This document shows positions 1 to 9,699 of a stretch of DNA of 64,000 nt, in pieces; within the stretch, counting starts at the first letter, position 1, and every line of letters starts with the position of its first letter. Both the position numbers and the translations under genes were made by a program. This stretch comes from Hymenopus coronatus (lineage: Eukaryota > Arthropoda > Insecta > Mantodea > Hymenopodidae): assembly GCA_030762935.1 (NCBI GenBank), contig CM060893.1:14018897-14082896 (forward strand), in the 5' to 3' direction. Below the pieces are notes generated by a model. It was not told where the DNA came from. It saw only the letters and a list, made by a program, of their open reading frames with translations, and ran no database searches.

Positions 1-141
1 AAGGAAGCAAGTAATAAGACTATTACTGCTATTGTTTCTCAATTAGCATGAAGTAAATTGAAGCATAGCCTTTTTAACAATAATGTGTTGCAGAGATGTA
101 GAGAAAGTTATGTGAATGGAACACATCAGATTTTTTTTTTT
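1..141 (+). mobile_element. H1 (HINE-like) right-end fragment
   Basis: Right end of an H1 copy, cut by the window edge. It ends with the stem-loop (ATGTG, 7-nt loop, CACAT) and the CAGATTTTT terminus. The family is described under the model copy at 57676-58533. Confidence 0.85.
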
Positions 142-169
142 AAACTTAAAGTCCTTAACTTGGTAACAT

Positions 170-345
170 CGGACGAAATGGTGCTCTGGGTCACGTAGCT
201 GAAAGTTAGTCGACATTCGTCTTCTCAGAATATCAGAAAAGCTCGAAAAAACCTTATCCGGGTATTTACCCTACAGAGAGTCGAACTCAGCACGTCTGGA
301 ACGAGAGACAGACAGGATACTCCCACACTACAGAGGCAGTCTCTA
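170..345 (-). mobile_element. tRNA-derived SINE remnant
   Basis: On the minus strand there is a tRNA-like head with a B-box-like GAGTTCGACTC (near 274-284) and an A-box-like stretch about 50 bp upstream (near 325-335). The rest is unrecognised. It lies between two H1 copies. A diverged SINE is the best reading; a functional tRNA gene is unlikely because the cloverleaf is poor. Confidence 0.4.
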
Positions 346-422
346 GTTTACACTGTTTGAAGTGCTGGTCGTTATTCTTTCTTTCTCCCGGGCATGCAAA
401 GAGTCAGCATATAGCGACCCAA

Positions 423-1077
423 TTTTTACTTTCCCTATACGTGCTATGTATATAGTGTATAGAGAAGGTATTGCACTCCACCAAAAAATTCGATACCGAG
501 ATTTCACCGGAAATATGTTTTAGGGTGCCCTGTATCCAAAAAAAAAGTATTTTCAGAAAAAGGTCCGTGTGTGTGTTTGTGTGTCTGTGAACACGATAAC
601 TCAAAAACGAAAAGTCGGTAAAATACCAAACTTGGTATTTAAGTTTAGTATCTTTCAGGGATGCGACACGAAGATTTTGAGAAAAATATCTTCACCCCCA
701 ACTACCCTTTACATGGAACTTTTTTCGAAAATTTTAATTTTCTAAAAAATGGCTTTAACGATTTTGATTAAAATATCGTATATTAAAGATATTTACATGA
801 CAAATAAAATGTATATTTTGAGTTTTCTGGGAATAGCCTCTGAAGAGTAGTTTATTCTGGACGAATTTTATGGAATTTTGAATAACTGCTAAACCGCAAG
901 AGATGGACAAAAACTTACCATACAACAAATTTAGAGCACTTTAAAACGCACAATTTATGCATATACCTTTTTTATCTGTATTAGCATGAAGTAGATAGAA
1001 TATACACTTATTAACAATAATTTGTTACAGAGATGTAGAGAAATTTACGTGAATGGAGCACATGAGATTTTCTTTTT
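423..1077 (+). mobile_element. H1 element, internally deleted
   Basis: Both ends are present (left hairpin at about 423-470, right stem-loop near 1045-1072). About 200 bp of the right half is missing between roughly 970 and 980. Confidence 0.85.
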
Positions 1078-1089
1078 TATGATTTTTAC

Positions 1090-1412
1090 GATTTTTTTTC
1101 AAAACTTGTGGTAAATAGACATTTTTACGATTCGGCAGTATCTTAGCAACCATATTTTTACCAGCACTGCGGATTCTTGGAATATTGTAGGCTTAGGTTC
1201 TGTTCGAAAGACAAATTGAGCCGATTGACTTCTCTTTTCAATAATAATAAATGCAAGATTTATGATCATTAATGATATTCCAAACGAAAATTGAATTGCC
1301 GCCCTGGAAGTTTTCCAAAAAGTTTTTCTGCACCATCAATGCGTTGTTGTTTTTGACCGGCAGTCAATTTATGTGGAATCCATCGACACCAATGTTTTAT
1401 CACGTCTAACTG
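1090..1412 (-). pseudogene. mariner-type transposase remnant
   Basis: Read on the minus strand, this gives a segment containing HWCRWIPHKLTAGQKQQRI (about 1411-1345), which resembles the mariner transposase segment just before the first catalytic aspartate. Further on come FVFRTEPKPT and RIRSAGKNMVA in two different frames, which resemble the mariner segment between catalytic residues one and two. The catalytic DEK motif region is lost and at least one frameshift is present. It is a dead fragment lodged between two H1 copies. The family call rests on remembered mariner motifs. Confidence 0.5.
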
Positions 1413-1414
1413 TT

Positions 1415-2165
1415 GATCTACACGTACTATGCACATAGTGTATAGAAAAGGTATTGCACCCAAAAATTCGATACCGAGATACTGTCTGTGGACAGTATAG
1501 CCCGAAAACAAAAAGACCGTTAAATACCAAACTTGGTATTTAGGTTTAGTATCTTCCAAGTATGCGACACGAAGATTTTCAAGAAAATCCCTCCACCACA
1601 AACTACCCTTTACATAGAACAAATTTCGAAAATTTTAACTTTCTTAAAAATGGCTCTATCGATTTTAATTAAAATATCATATATTAAAGATATTTACCTA
1701 TTAAATAAAATGTATATCTTGAATACCCTAGGAATAGCTTCTGAAGACCTATTTATTCTGGATGAATTTTATGGAATTTTGCATAACTATTAAACCGTAA
1801 GAGATGGACAAAAACTTACTGTACAAAAAATTTAGGTCTTGTTAAATTACAAAAGTTATGTCATATACTTTTTTTCGTGGAGCTTACCGTTTTCGAGGTA
1901 TTCATTGTTATTATTTTCAGTTGTGAAGTACTTATACTTTACACAGACGGGAGCGTCCGTTTTTCCTTTGTTCTACTCCTGGCCAAGAAAAGAAGCGATT
2001 TGTAATGACAATCGCATAACGACAGCTTTTAAAACATTTGACTATCGGTTTAGCCTAGTGTATTCCCTTATTTTCTTCCTACTTACACGGAACTAAACAA
2101 TAAGAACATTGTGCTAATAAGTACCTCGATTAGCATTGTGTACAAAGAAGAATAATCTTTCGCTG
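1415..2165 (+). mobile_element. H1 element, subfamily with long right half, right end missing
   Basis: The left hairpin lacks its first bases. The GT-rich middle is shortened. The right half carries the variant text (ending around GAACATTGTGCTAATAAG) shared with the copies at 6096-6382, 24328-25222 and 49358-50227. Confidence 0.8.
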
Positions 2166-2379
2166 TGCTCTTAAATATGAGGTAGGTATTAATAGCCATA
2201 TAATATGTTATACTAGGTTTAACAACACGATCGCTTCTATTTTGTTTTGAATGAAAGCAGCAGAAAGAAACTTTAACGAAGCCATATTCGCTTGTAGCAC
2301 GTCTAATAAGCTTGAGTTTTAAACCATGATTAATTCCCGAATGGGCGACCAGCAATATGGGGGTTAAGGAGCGGTGCAA

Positions 2380-2610
2380 ATGAGCCCCGGCGCTTCAGCA
2401 ACTGATTGGCTCTGGTCCAAACAATAAATTAGCTTGCAGAACAACTGCAACATTGTTGTGGTGGGATTGGAACCCACGGCCGGCAGTGAGCTTATCAACC
2501 AACCGCGCCGACAGCTAAATACCACCGGATTATAGCGGTCTTAATGCCGCAGTTAAGGGCTCAAAAATCGTTTCATAACACCGGCAAAAAAACCTGCGGT
2601 GTGTAACAGT
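2380..2610 (-). mobile_element. tRNA-derived SINE
   Basis: The minus strand carries a tRNA-like head at about 2515-2455: an A-box-like GCGCGGTTGGTTGA and a B box GGGTTCCAATCCC. Flanks are GC-richer than the neighbouring H1 copies. The outer limits are uncertain. The rest of 2166-2710 holds no gene that I can see. Confidence 0.5.
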
Positions 2611-2710
2611 CTCGTGTCATTCCATGCACATTTTCTTATATATCTGCTCCACACAGTATAGCTATACATATATTTATAGGCCACAATATTACATGTTATT
2701 CACAAGTGGA

Positions 2711-3326
2711 ATACTTTCTCTAGCCCCATATGTACAATGTACATAGGGATAGAGAAGTATTGTATTCCACCCAAAAATTCGATACCGAGCTTTCGCCGCA
2801 AATACATGCTTTAGGACCCCCTCGTATCAAAAAAAATTTTCAGAAAAAGGTCCGTGTGTGCGTGTCCGTGTCTGTGAACACGATAACTCAAAAACAAAAA
2901 GTAGCTAAAATACCAAACTTCGTATTTAAGTTTAACATCTTCCAGGGATGCGACACGAAGATTTTGAGAAAAATCCCCCCACCCCAAACTACCCTTTACA
3001 TGGAACTTTTTTTCGAAAATTTTGATTTTCTTAAAAATGGCTCTAACGATTTTGATTAAAATATCATATATTAAAGATATTTACCTAACAAATAAAATGT
3101 ATATCTTGAATTTTCTGGGAATAGCTTCTAAAGACCTGTTTATTCTGGATGAATTTTGCTTAATTTGCCATAACTAGTAAACCGTAAGAGGTAGACAAAA
3201 ACTTACTATACAAAACATGTAGGTCTTGCTAAAATACACAAACTATGTCATATGCATTTTTCTCGTGGAGCTTACCGTTTTCGAGGTATTCATTGTTATT
3301 AGTTTCAGTTGTGAAGTAGTTATACT
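2711..3326 (+). mobile_element. H1 element, left part (interrupted)
   Basis: Left hairpin of the AGCCCCATATGTACAATG type. The element is interrupted at 3326 by a Penelope-like insertion and resumes at 6096. The 9-bp AGTTATACT occurs at 3318-3326 and again at 6096-6104 as target duplication. Confidence 0.85.
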
Positions 3327-3480
3327 GGCTGGAGTATAATCCGGGCTTGTGGGCCGTGGTCTGCTGGGCTCCTCCTTCTTCTTCGTCTGCGACTACGGCA
3401 GACATCTTCGGTGTCGAAGTGCTCTAGTGGACGTTTTAACTGCGATTGTGCTGGTTTTTTTTTTTTTTTTTTTTTTTTTT

Positions 3481-3772
3481 AATGAAAGGGGAGACAGAGA
3501 GAGAGTTGGAAGGTAGAAAGAATGCCTTATTTCGCCATTAGGTGAAGTGCGGGAATGGGAAGGATGTTACGGGTTCAAAGGAGATGTTCCGGGATGGTGA
3601 GGTTCCGCTGAGGACCCTCGATAGTGCGGGAGTTTACTGCTGGCCGAACTAAGCGGCAGCTCAGCAGAAGTGGAGAGAAGGTTCCGGGTGACAGACATGA
3701 CCGAGGCCCTGTCTGCCACCCGGGGAGTTAAGGAAGTTCTGAAGGGAGTTGTGGGTGTTTCTTTATTTGTTA
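3481..3772 (-). other. 3' region of the ORF1-only LINE
   Basis: Between the ORF1 stop and the poly(A). One frame overlapping the end of ORF1 stays open for about 75 codons (Ser/Pro-rich) but shows no reverse transcriptase or RNase H motif. Read as 3' UTR, or as the junction left by loss of ORF2. Confidence 0.5.
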
Positions 3773-5383
3773 CTATTTTTTGTTTTTCTTTTTTGACCTT
3801 GATAAAGGCTTGTCATTGTGTGTGTGTCCTAAGGGAGGGAAATTTTCGTCTGGTTGGTCCAGGTCATTGGTTTGTGGTGGAGTCCTGTGGTCAAGTGGTG
3901 TAAGAGGTTCTGTAAGTGTTGGGGTAATGAACGGGGAGAATGTCAGTGCAGTCTGGATGTTGATGTCTGTAGTCTGTTTGTGGGTGTGTGTGTGTTTGGT
4001 GTCAGGTGTGTCGGTCAGAAGTTTGGTGTTTAGTGTGGTGGTCAGTCTAGAGAGGCCTTCGTCCAGGGATTTTTGAATGGCTGCTGCGTTGAGTTGTGAA
4101 CTGTAGTTGGTGGTGAAGGTCCTTAGTGCATTTGCTGTTGCGGTGGTCATCTGCTGTAGGTCCTGGATTCCGGCCTCAATGTCGTGTAGTCTGCGTGGTT
4201 TTGTGTGTTGTGTCTCGGCGATGGCGGCGGTGATGGCAGTCAGCGCCTCCTCCAGTAGAGCCAATCGGGCGCTGATGTGCAGGACCTCGGAATGAAGGTC
4301 CTGCACGGCATCCTTCATGGAGCTGTCAGATGGCGCTGCGGTTGCTGGTTGCGGTGGAGTGTTGGTGATGGCTGGTGAACTTGTAGTAGCTGCTGGAGGT
4401 GATGCGACGTTGACTGGTCTTGGGTGTGGTGGTCGGCGTCTGCTTGGGTGGAGCGGGCACTGCGCTTGCCCCGTGAAATGGCCGAGGCCATCACACGTCG
4501 CGCAGTACCTGCGGCGGCGACGAAGATCATGGGCTGTGCATTCGGCAGTGAGGCTGCGGTAGCCACAGTAGTGGCAGCGCGGTGCAGCACTGCAAGCATC
4601 GGCGGTGTGGCCGAATGCACAGCAGCGGCGACTACCTCTGCTGGCCTCAACTGTGTGACGGCGCCCACAGATGAGCAGACCGTCAGCCAAGGCTGCAGTG
4701 TAGTCTACTGCGTCGGCGAATTCGAGGCGCACCAATGGTGTTGGACCCCTCGAACTAGTGATGCGGGAAGCCCGTATCACTGAGGGCCACTGGTGGCGAG
4801 CTGCTGCGGTGATGAAGCGGCGGGGGAGGTCCCGCGGAACTCCCCGGATCACCGCGCTGTGCCTCGCAGGAAGCACAGGTTGGCTGGGCTGCGGCGGCTG
4901 AGTTGAGCAAGGCTCGGTCAGAGCGGCGCTGGTTCGCAGTAGTCCGGCAAACGGCAAGGGGTCCAACTTCGGCGTGGCGGTGGTGGCATCCGGTTTGGAA
5001 GTGGTGTGTGAGACACTTCCACTTGTTGCCAGAGTTTGTGTGTGCTGCGGTGTCTGGGATGATGGAGTTGGAGCAGGAGCTGGAGTTGCTGACGAAGGCA
5101 GCGTCGGCGTCGGAGTCCTTTCGGGTTCTGAGAATGCGGCGGTGGACGGTAGTGAAGGCGGTGCTGAGGCCGGCAACTGCGGCAGCAGTTGCCGGGTACT
5201 TGAGGCAGCAGCGACCGGCGTTTGCGTTGGCGGTTGCCCGGCAAGAGCGGGAGCTAAAGCCGGGGAAACCGTCCAAAACGCGCTGCCATTCCTTGGTGAT
5301 GGCGGCGGCGACTCACCTGGTTCAGGCGTGGATGACGGTGAGGTTGCGGCGGTTCTCTTCTTCTTACGGCGACCTTTCTTCAT
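3773..5383 (-). CDS. LINE ORF1 protein (gag-like, zinc knuckles), intact frame
   Basis: An uninterrupted 536-codon frame in the chimeric retroposon. Order: basic start (residues 2-10), Pro/Ser/Thr-rich region to about 170, an RRM-like segment with VIRGVPRDLP (about 178-250), three zinc-knuckle units (252-312), and an Ala/Leu-rich likely coiled coil (355-455). This matches ORF1 proteins of the I/Jockey/R1 group, which bind the element RNA and form ribonucleoprotein particles. Knuckle 1 lacks its first C-x2-C spacing, knuckle 2 lacks the histidine, and knuckle 3 (C294-x2-C297-x4-H302-x6-C309) looks complete. No reverse transcriptase, endonuclease or RNase H follows. High GC and lack of stops suggest a young insertion. 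Confidence 0.75.
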   Translation of the reverse strand: MKKGRRKKKRTAATSPSSTPEPGESPPPSPRNGSAFWTVSPALAPALAGQPPTQTPVAAASSTRQLLPQLPASAPPSLPSTAAFSEPERTPTPTLPSSATPAPAPTPSSQTPQHTQTLATSGSVSHTTSKPDATTATPKLDPLPFAGLLRTSAALTEPCSTQPPQPSQPVLPARHSAVIRGVPRDLPRRFITAAARHQWPSVIRASRITSSRGPTPLVRLEFADAVDYTAALADGLLICGRRHTVEASRGSRRCCAFGHTADACSAAPRCHYCGYRSLTAECTAHDLRRRRRYCATCDGLGHFTGQAQCPLHPSRRRPPHPRPVNVASPPAATTSSPAITNTPPQPATAAPSDSSMKDAVQDLHSEVLHISARLALLEEALTAITAAIAETQHTKPRRLHDIEAGIQDLQQMTTATANALRTFTTNYSSQLNAAAIQKSLDEGLSRLTTTLNTKLLTDTPDTKHTHTHKQTTDINIQTALTFSPFITPTLTEPLTPLDHRTPPQTNDLDQPDENFPPLGHTHNDKPLSRSKKKNKK

Positions 5384-5444
5384 CTCGGCGCGAGTCCTCT
5401 AAAGTCACCTGGATATGTCCCCGATTCCACTCCCCCTCCCCTTC

Positions 5445-5495
5445 AAAAAATGTGGAACGCTTCACGATTTTGCGTGTCATCCTTGCGTAGGGGCC

Positions 5496-5535
<40 letters not shown>

Positions 5536-5552
5536 ACCGCCGAAACGAGTAC
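5445..5552 (-). ncRNA. U6: U6 spliceosomal RNA retrocopy (pseudogene), fused to LINE
   Basis: The minus strand matches U6 snRNA over its whole 107-nt length: the ACATATACTAAAATTGGAAC segment, the invariant ACAGAGA box, the AGATTAGCATGG region, GATGACACGCAAAATCGTGA, and the terminal GCGTTCCACATTTTTT. The 5' stem differs from the usual insect form but still pairs (GTACT with GGTAC), and one CTGCGC reads CTACGC. No proximal sequence element or TATA box is expected upstream, because its 5' end abuts a target duplication, so it is probably not transcribed as a U6 gene. Confidence 0.9.
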
Positions 5553-5879
5553 TGTGCTGGTTGCGTGCGTGCGTGTCTGGTATGCTCGTGGGTGAGCCTG
5601 GGTGTTGTTGCTGTGTACCTACCCTGGTAAGGGTTTAACCACAGGAATGAGGTGATGGTTAAGGTTTTGTTTGAGGTTTCGAGTGTTGGTGTTAAGGTGG
5701 TAGCGCTGGTAGGCTCCTCGAGCGGTTGCATTTTCAGGAGCAGCATCCTTTCATCTGCTCCGCTGGTTGCACTGTGGACCGCGGTATTTATATCAGCGTC
5801 CGGTGGGGAGGCATGTGGTGATTGGTTCGGGTTGGCGGTGGGCTGGACTTCTGTCGGCGGAGTGCTGTGCTCTGCTGGT

Positions 5880-6090
5880 GTCTGATTGACTCGTTTGGAG
5901 CTCTTGATTTTGACTTTGGTTAGTGCCGTTTGCCATATTTTGTTCAGTTTTGCGATTGATGTTATTTCTCTGCTTCTGTATTTCAATAGCTTCCCGGTAT
6001 TGATGCTAGAATATCTGTGTCTTTATACTGGATGATATGTTCCCCTTCTTCGAGTATGGCATGTTTCGCAACTGCTGATTTTTCCGTCCG
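5880..6090 (-). pseudogene. Penelope-like element ORF, C-terminal remnant after GIY-YIG domain
   Basis: Minus-strand translation from about 6085 gives a run beginning SAVAKHAILEEGEHIIQYKD, then after a one-base shift EAIEIQKQRNNINR. This matches my memory of the C-terminus that follows the GIY-YIG endonuclease in Penelope-like proteins (S-A-x-A-x-H, then a REAIEI-x-K motif with N-x-N-R-E). Neither reverse transcriptase nor the catalytic GIY-YIG motif is present. A frameshift near 6000 marks it as dead. An open frame continues to 5525 but its sequence is low-complexity and not recognised. Confidence 0.55.
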
Positions 6091-6095
6091 ATCCA

Positions 6096-6382
6096 AGTTA
6101 TACTTTTCTCAGACGGGAGTGTCCGTTTTTCTTTTGTTCTACTCCTGTACAAGAAAAGAAGCGATTTGTAAAGACAATCGCATAACGACAGCTTTTAAAA
6201 CATTTGACTATTGGCTTAGCCTAGTGTATTCCCTTATTTTCTTCCTACTTATACGGAACTAAATAATAAGATCATTGTGCTAATGAGTACCACGATTAGC
6301 AAGGTGCAGAAAGAAGAAGAATCTTATGTATGAAGTTTGTGGAACAGCTAGAGAAAGTCATGTGAGTATAACACATCAGATT
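6096..6382 (+). mobile_element. H1 element, right part (resumes after Penelope insertion)
   Basis: Continues the copy begun at 2711 and ends with the right stem-loop near 6358-6380. Confidence 0.85.
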
Positions 6383-6506
6383 TTTTATTTTGGTGTTTTG
6401 AATTTTTTTTCTTTGGTTTGGCAACGATATTTACAGGATGCCATGACTAGTGTTGCGTACATTGCGCGGATGTATCAGTCTTCAGTTGTTAATAAACAAT
6501 CACAAA

Positions 6507-7036
6507 ATGGAGGTAACAAAGTTTGAACATAGAGTCCTTCTAAAGCATTACTGGAAAGAAGATTATAAAGCCGCTGCCGTAGCTCAAAGAATATGTGAAG
6601 TGGAAGGAGAAGATGTCGGTAGTGAGCGTGTGGCACAACAATGGTTCCAATGTTTCAACAATGGAGACGAAAACACTAAAGATTTACCACGTTCTGGAAG
6701 ACCTAAAGTATGGAATATTGAGGGTAGACGCCTAGTTTTGAGATAAAACCTGCAAAAAAGTACCAGTAGACTTTCAGAAGAACTTGGTGCATCAAAAGAT
6801 ACCACACATCGCCACATTAAGACACTTGGAAAATCATACAGAAGCTGTAGATCTGTAGCTCATGAACTGACACCTCAACATAGAGCGGATATCTGTCGTC
6901 AGCTTGTCCGTAATCCCATGGATGATAGATTTGTCAGGAAAATTGCCACTTGTGATGAAAAATTGGTATATTACCGAAACCCTGATGACTCGAAACGGTG
7001 GCTTGATCTCCTCCTACTGCCAAAGTCACCATTAAA
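6507..7036 (+). pseudogene. mariner transposase, frameshifted and truncated
   Basis: Translation from ATG 6507 begins MEVTKFEHRVLLKHYWKEDY and contains the mariner helix-turn-helix region (VAQQWFQCFNNGDENTKDLP, then RSGRP). The frame stops at 6746. In another frame it resumes as LSEELGASKDTTHRHIKTLG, then ELTPQHRADICRQLVRNP, and reaches the first catalytic segment TCDEKLVYYRNPDDSKRW. It ends where the next H1 copy starts, so catalytic residues two and three are missing. About half of a normal transposase of roughly 350 residues remains. Dead element. Confidence 0.8.
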
Positions 7037-7911
7037 ATAAAATCTGATGTATACCATTCACATGACTTTCTCTATATCCCTGCAACAAATTATTCTTAAA
7101 AAGGTTATACTTCTATTTACTTTATGCTAATCAGAAAAAAATAGCAGAAATAGTCTTATTACTTGCTTCTTTGTAAGTAGAAGCGAAATAAGGGACTACC
7201 ATAGGTTAAAGTGATAGTCAAAAGCTGGTTTCTATGTCAATGAAGTTCCTTTGTTTATATGGATAGGAGTTGACAAGTTCCTATATGAAAAAAGTATACG
7301 TTTTTCATAGCAGAAACCAAAAATAAGGAATGTCTCAAAAAAGACGAACTCCACGAAAAAAATGTATATAACATAAATTGTGTGTTTTAATGTGTTCTAC
7401 ATTTTTTGTGGAGTAAGTTTTTGTCCATCTCTTACGGTTTAGCAGTTATTCAAAATTCAGTAAAATTCATTCAGAATAAACTATTCTTCAGAGGGCTATT
7501 CCCAGACAATTCCAGATATACACCTTATTTGTCAGGTTAATATCTTTAATATACGAAATTTTAATCAAAATCGTTAGAGCCATTTTTGAGAAAATCAAAA
7601 TTTTATAAAAAAGTTCCATGTAAAGAGTAGTTGGAGGTGGGGGATTTTTCTCAAAATCTTCGTGTCGTATCCCTGGAAGATACTAAACTTAAATATCAGG
7701 TTTGGTATTTTAGCTACTTTTCGTTTTTGCGTTATCGTGTTCACAGACACACGGACACACACGGACCTTTTTCTGAAAATGCTTTTTTGGGATACAGGGG
7801 GTCCTAAAACATATATTTCCGTTGAAATCTCGGTATCGAATTTTTTGGTGGAGTGCAATACTTTCTCTATACACTATGTACATAGTACGTATAGAGAAAG
7901 TAAAAAAAACG
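7037..7911 (-). mobile_element. H1 element, full length
   Basis: Right end at 7037-7080, left hairpin at about 7866-7905. It truncates the mariner pseudogene on its left. Confidence 0.9.
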
Positions 7912-8245
7912 CTATTACTTATGAGATAGTATCTATATAAGAGACTGAAGTAGCATGCAAGCTCAGTATGCCTCGGACGATAACTTTTATAACATATTAA
8001 ATATACTTTAACCTTGTATGGCATACAATATTCTATTTGCTACAAAAACGTAAATCAGACTATTTCATAAAATATTTAATCTGAATAGCAAAAATTTCCA
8101 AACTAATTTTTTTTCTTGAACTTCTGTAGTCTCATTAAACTGAATTTTATTTTTATTTTGAATATATATTTTATCATCGTAAACACAATATTCATATTTA
8201 AATTCAGTGTTGAAATGTCACTACTTGCCAGAAAAAAAACTCTGA
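7912..8245. other. AT-rich unique stretch, no gene seen
   Basis: Homopolymer-rich, no coding frame of note and no recognised repeat. Confidence 0.5.
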
Positions 8246-8550
8246 TTTATTCCATTCACAAAACTTTCTCTAGCTGTTTTAAATATTCTTACTAAAGATT
8301 ATTTTTTATCTACATCATGGCAATCAAGAAAACAAAATAGCAGAACTGCTATTATTACTTGCTTCCTTGTAAGTAGAATGGAAATAAGGGTATACATTAG
8401 GCTAAAGCGCTGGTCAAATCCTTTAAAAGCTGGTTACTATGTGAAACAATTGAGGTTCAACTCACTTTGCATAGTTCAGTTTGAGAAAGATAAAATAGTT
8501 TATAACTGAAACCGATAACAAGAAATATCTCAAAAACAGTCAATTCTACA
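8246..8550 (-). mobile_element. H1 right-end fragment, diverged
   Basis: Stem-loop weakened (TTTATTCCATTCACAAAAC). Left half missing; abuts the next copy. Confidence 0.7.
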
Positions 8551-8556
8551 AGAAAA

Positions 8557-9310
8557 AAAATCGGATGTGTTCCATTCACATGACTTTCTCTATATCTCTG
8601 CAACAAAAATTGTTAAAAAGCTTATGCTTCTATTTACTTCATGCTTATCGAGAAAAAATTAGCAGAAATAGTCTTATCACTTGCTTCCTTTAAGTAGAAG
8701 GGAAATAAGGGAGTACTATAGGTTAAAATGATAGTCAAAAGCTGGTTGCTATGTGACTGAAGTTCCTTTGTTTATACAGACAGGAATTGACAAATTGCTG
8801 TATGAGAAAAGTATTCTTTTCAAAGGTAAAACCAAAAATGGAGAGTATCTCAAAAAAGATCAACTCCACGACAAAATGTATATATTAGAAAATGTGTGTT
8901 TTAACGTACTCCACATTTTTTGTGTGGTAAGTTTTTGTCTATCTCTTACGGCTTAGCAGTTATGCAAAGTTCCGTAAAATCCATCCAGAATAAAGTAGTC
9001 TTCGGAGGTTATTCCCAGAAAATTCAAGATATACATTTTATTTATCAGGTAAATATCTTTAATCAACCATATTTTAATCAAAATCGTTACAGCCATTTTT
9101 GAGAAAATCAAAATTTTCGAATTTTTTTCCATGTAAGGGGTAGTTTAGGGTGGGACGATTTTTCTCAAAATCTTCGTGTCGCATCCCTGGAAGATACCAA
9201 ACTTAAATACTAAGTTTGGTTTTTAACAGTCATTTCGTTGTTAAGTTATGCTCCCACAGACACACAGACACGGACATTTTTCTAAAAATTATTTTTTTGG
9301 ATTCAGGGGG
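8557..9310 (-). mobile_element. H1 element lacking left hairpin
   Basis: Right end complete at 8557-8600; the element stops at 9310 within the segment that normally precedes the hairpin. Confidence 0.85.
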
Positions 9311-9525
9311 AGCAAAGAAATGGATTTCAATCACATGGTAACCAGGTTTTAAAAGATTTGACTAGCATTCATTTTAGCCTAGTGTATCCCCTTATTTTCT
9401 TTCTTCTTACAAGAAAGCATTTCCGTTAATGTTTATCTGGATCAACATGAATAGAAACATAAGCTTTTTAAGAATAATTTGTTCCAGAGATGTAGAGAAA
9501 GTCTTGTCAATGAACATATCAGATG
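9311..9525 (+). mobile_element. H1 right-end fragment
   Basis: Contains the TTGACTAGC...AGTGTATCCCC segment and the right terminus, in the opposite orientation to the copy it abuts. Confidence 0.7.
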
Positions 9526-9653
9526 TTTCATATCATATATGAGTCTGAAAATTCTACTTATAAGGTCATCCATCTATTTTATCTATAAGTTTGTATATTA
9601 AACCAGACAAGATTCTTTTCTTAGTTTTAATATTTTTAGTTACATTTATCAGC

Positions 9654-9654
<1 letters not shown>

Positions 9655-9684
<30 letters not shown>
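9655..9684. repeat. poly(T) tract of about 30 nt
   Basis: Pure T run with no recognisable retroposon body on either side. Confidence 0.8.
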
Positions 9685-9686
<2 letters not shown>

Positions 9687-9699
9687 CTTTCTGTACTTT

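Larger units (their letters stand above)
3455..5552 (-). mobile_element. U6 snRNA-LINE chimeric retroposon (U6 + ORF1 + poly(A))
   Basis: One insertion unit, read on the minus strand: full-length U6 (5552-5445), a GA-rich leader of about 60 bp, ORF1 (5383-3773), about 290 bp of 3' sequence, and a 26-nt poly(A) (3480-3455 as T on plus). A perfect 10-bp duplication TGTGCTGGTT flanks it at 5553-5562 and 3447-3456; its last two bases merge with the T run. U6 begins at its exact 5' end against one duplication, so U6 and LINE entered together. This is the product expected when a LINE reverse transcriptase jumps from LINE RNA to U6 RNA during integration. It sits inside the Penelope fragment. Confidence 0.85.
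3327..6095 (-). mobile_element. 5'-truncated Penelope-like element, itself interrupted
   Basis: The minus-strand insertion is flanked by the 9-bp duplication AGTTATACT. The Penelope-derived parts are 6095-5553 and 3446-3327 (about 660 bp in all); the middle is a later U6-LINE insertion. The first part encodes the tail of a Penelope-type ORF (see 5880-6090). The second part is non-coding and ends at 3327. Only the 3' end of the element is present, as is usual for 5'-truncated retroelements. Confidence 0.65.

Noticed and set aside
3780..5490. Several plus-strand and alternative minus-strand frames of 60-195 codons over the LINE ORF1
   Set aside because: Shadows of the GC-rich ORF1 frame; no start context or motif of their own.
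5445..5552. A functional U6 gene
   Set aside because: It starts directly at a target duplication, has no upstream promoter elements and is fused to a retroposon.
5525..5986. Minus-strand 153-codon frame as a separate gene
   Set aside because: It runs from frameshifted Penelope tail into low-complexity sequence and then into the U6 5' end; no independent coding signal.
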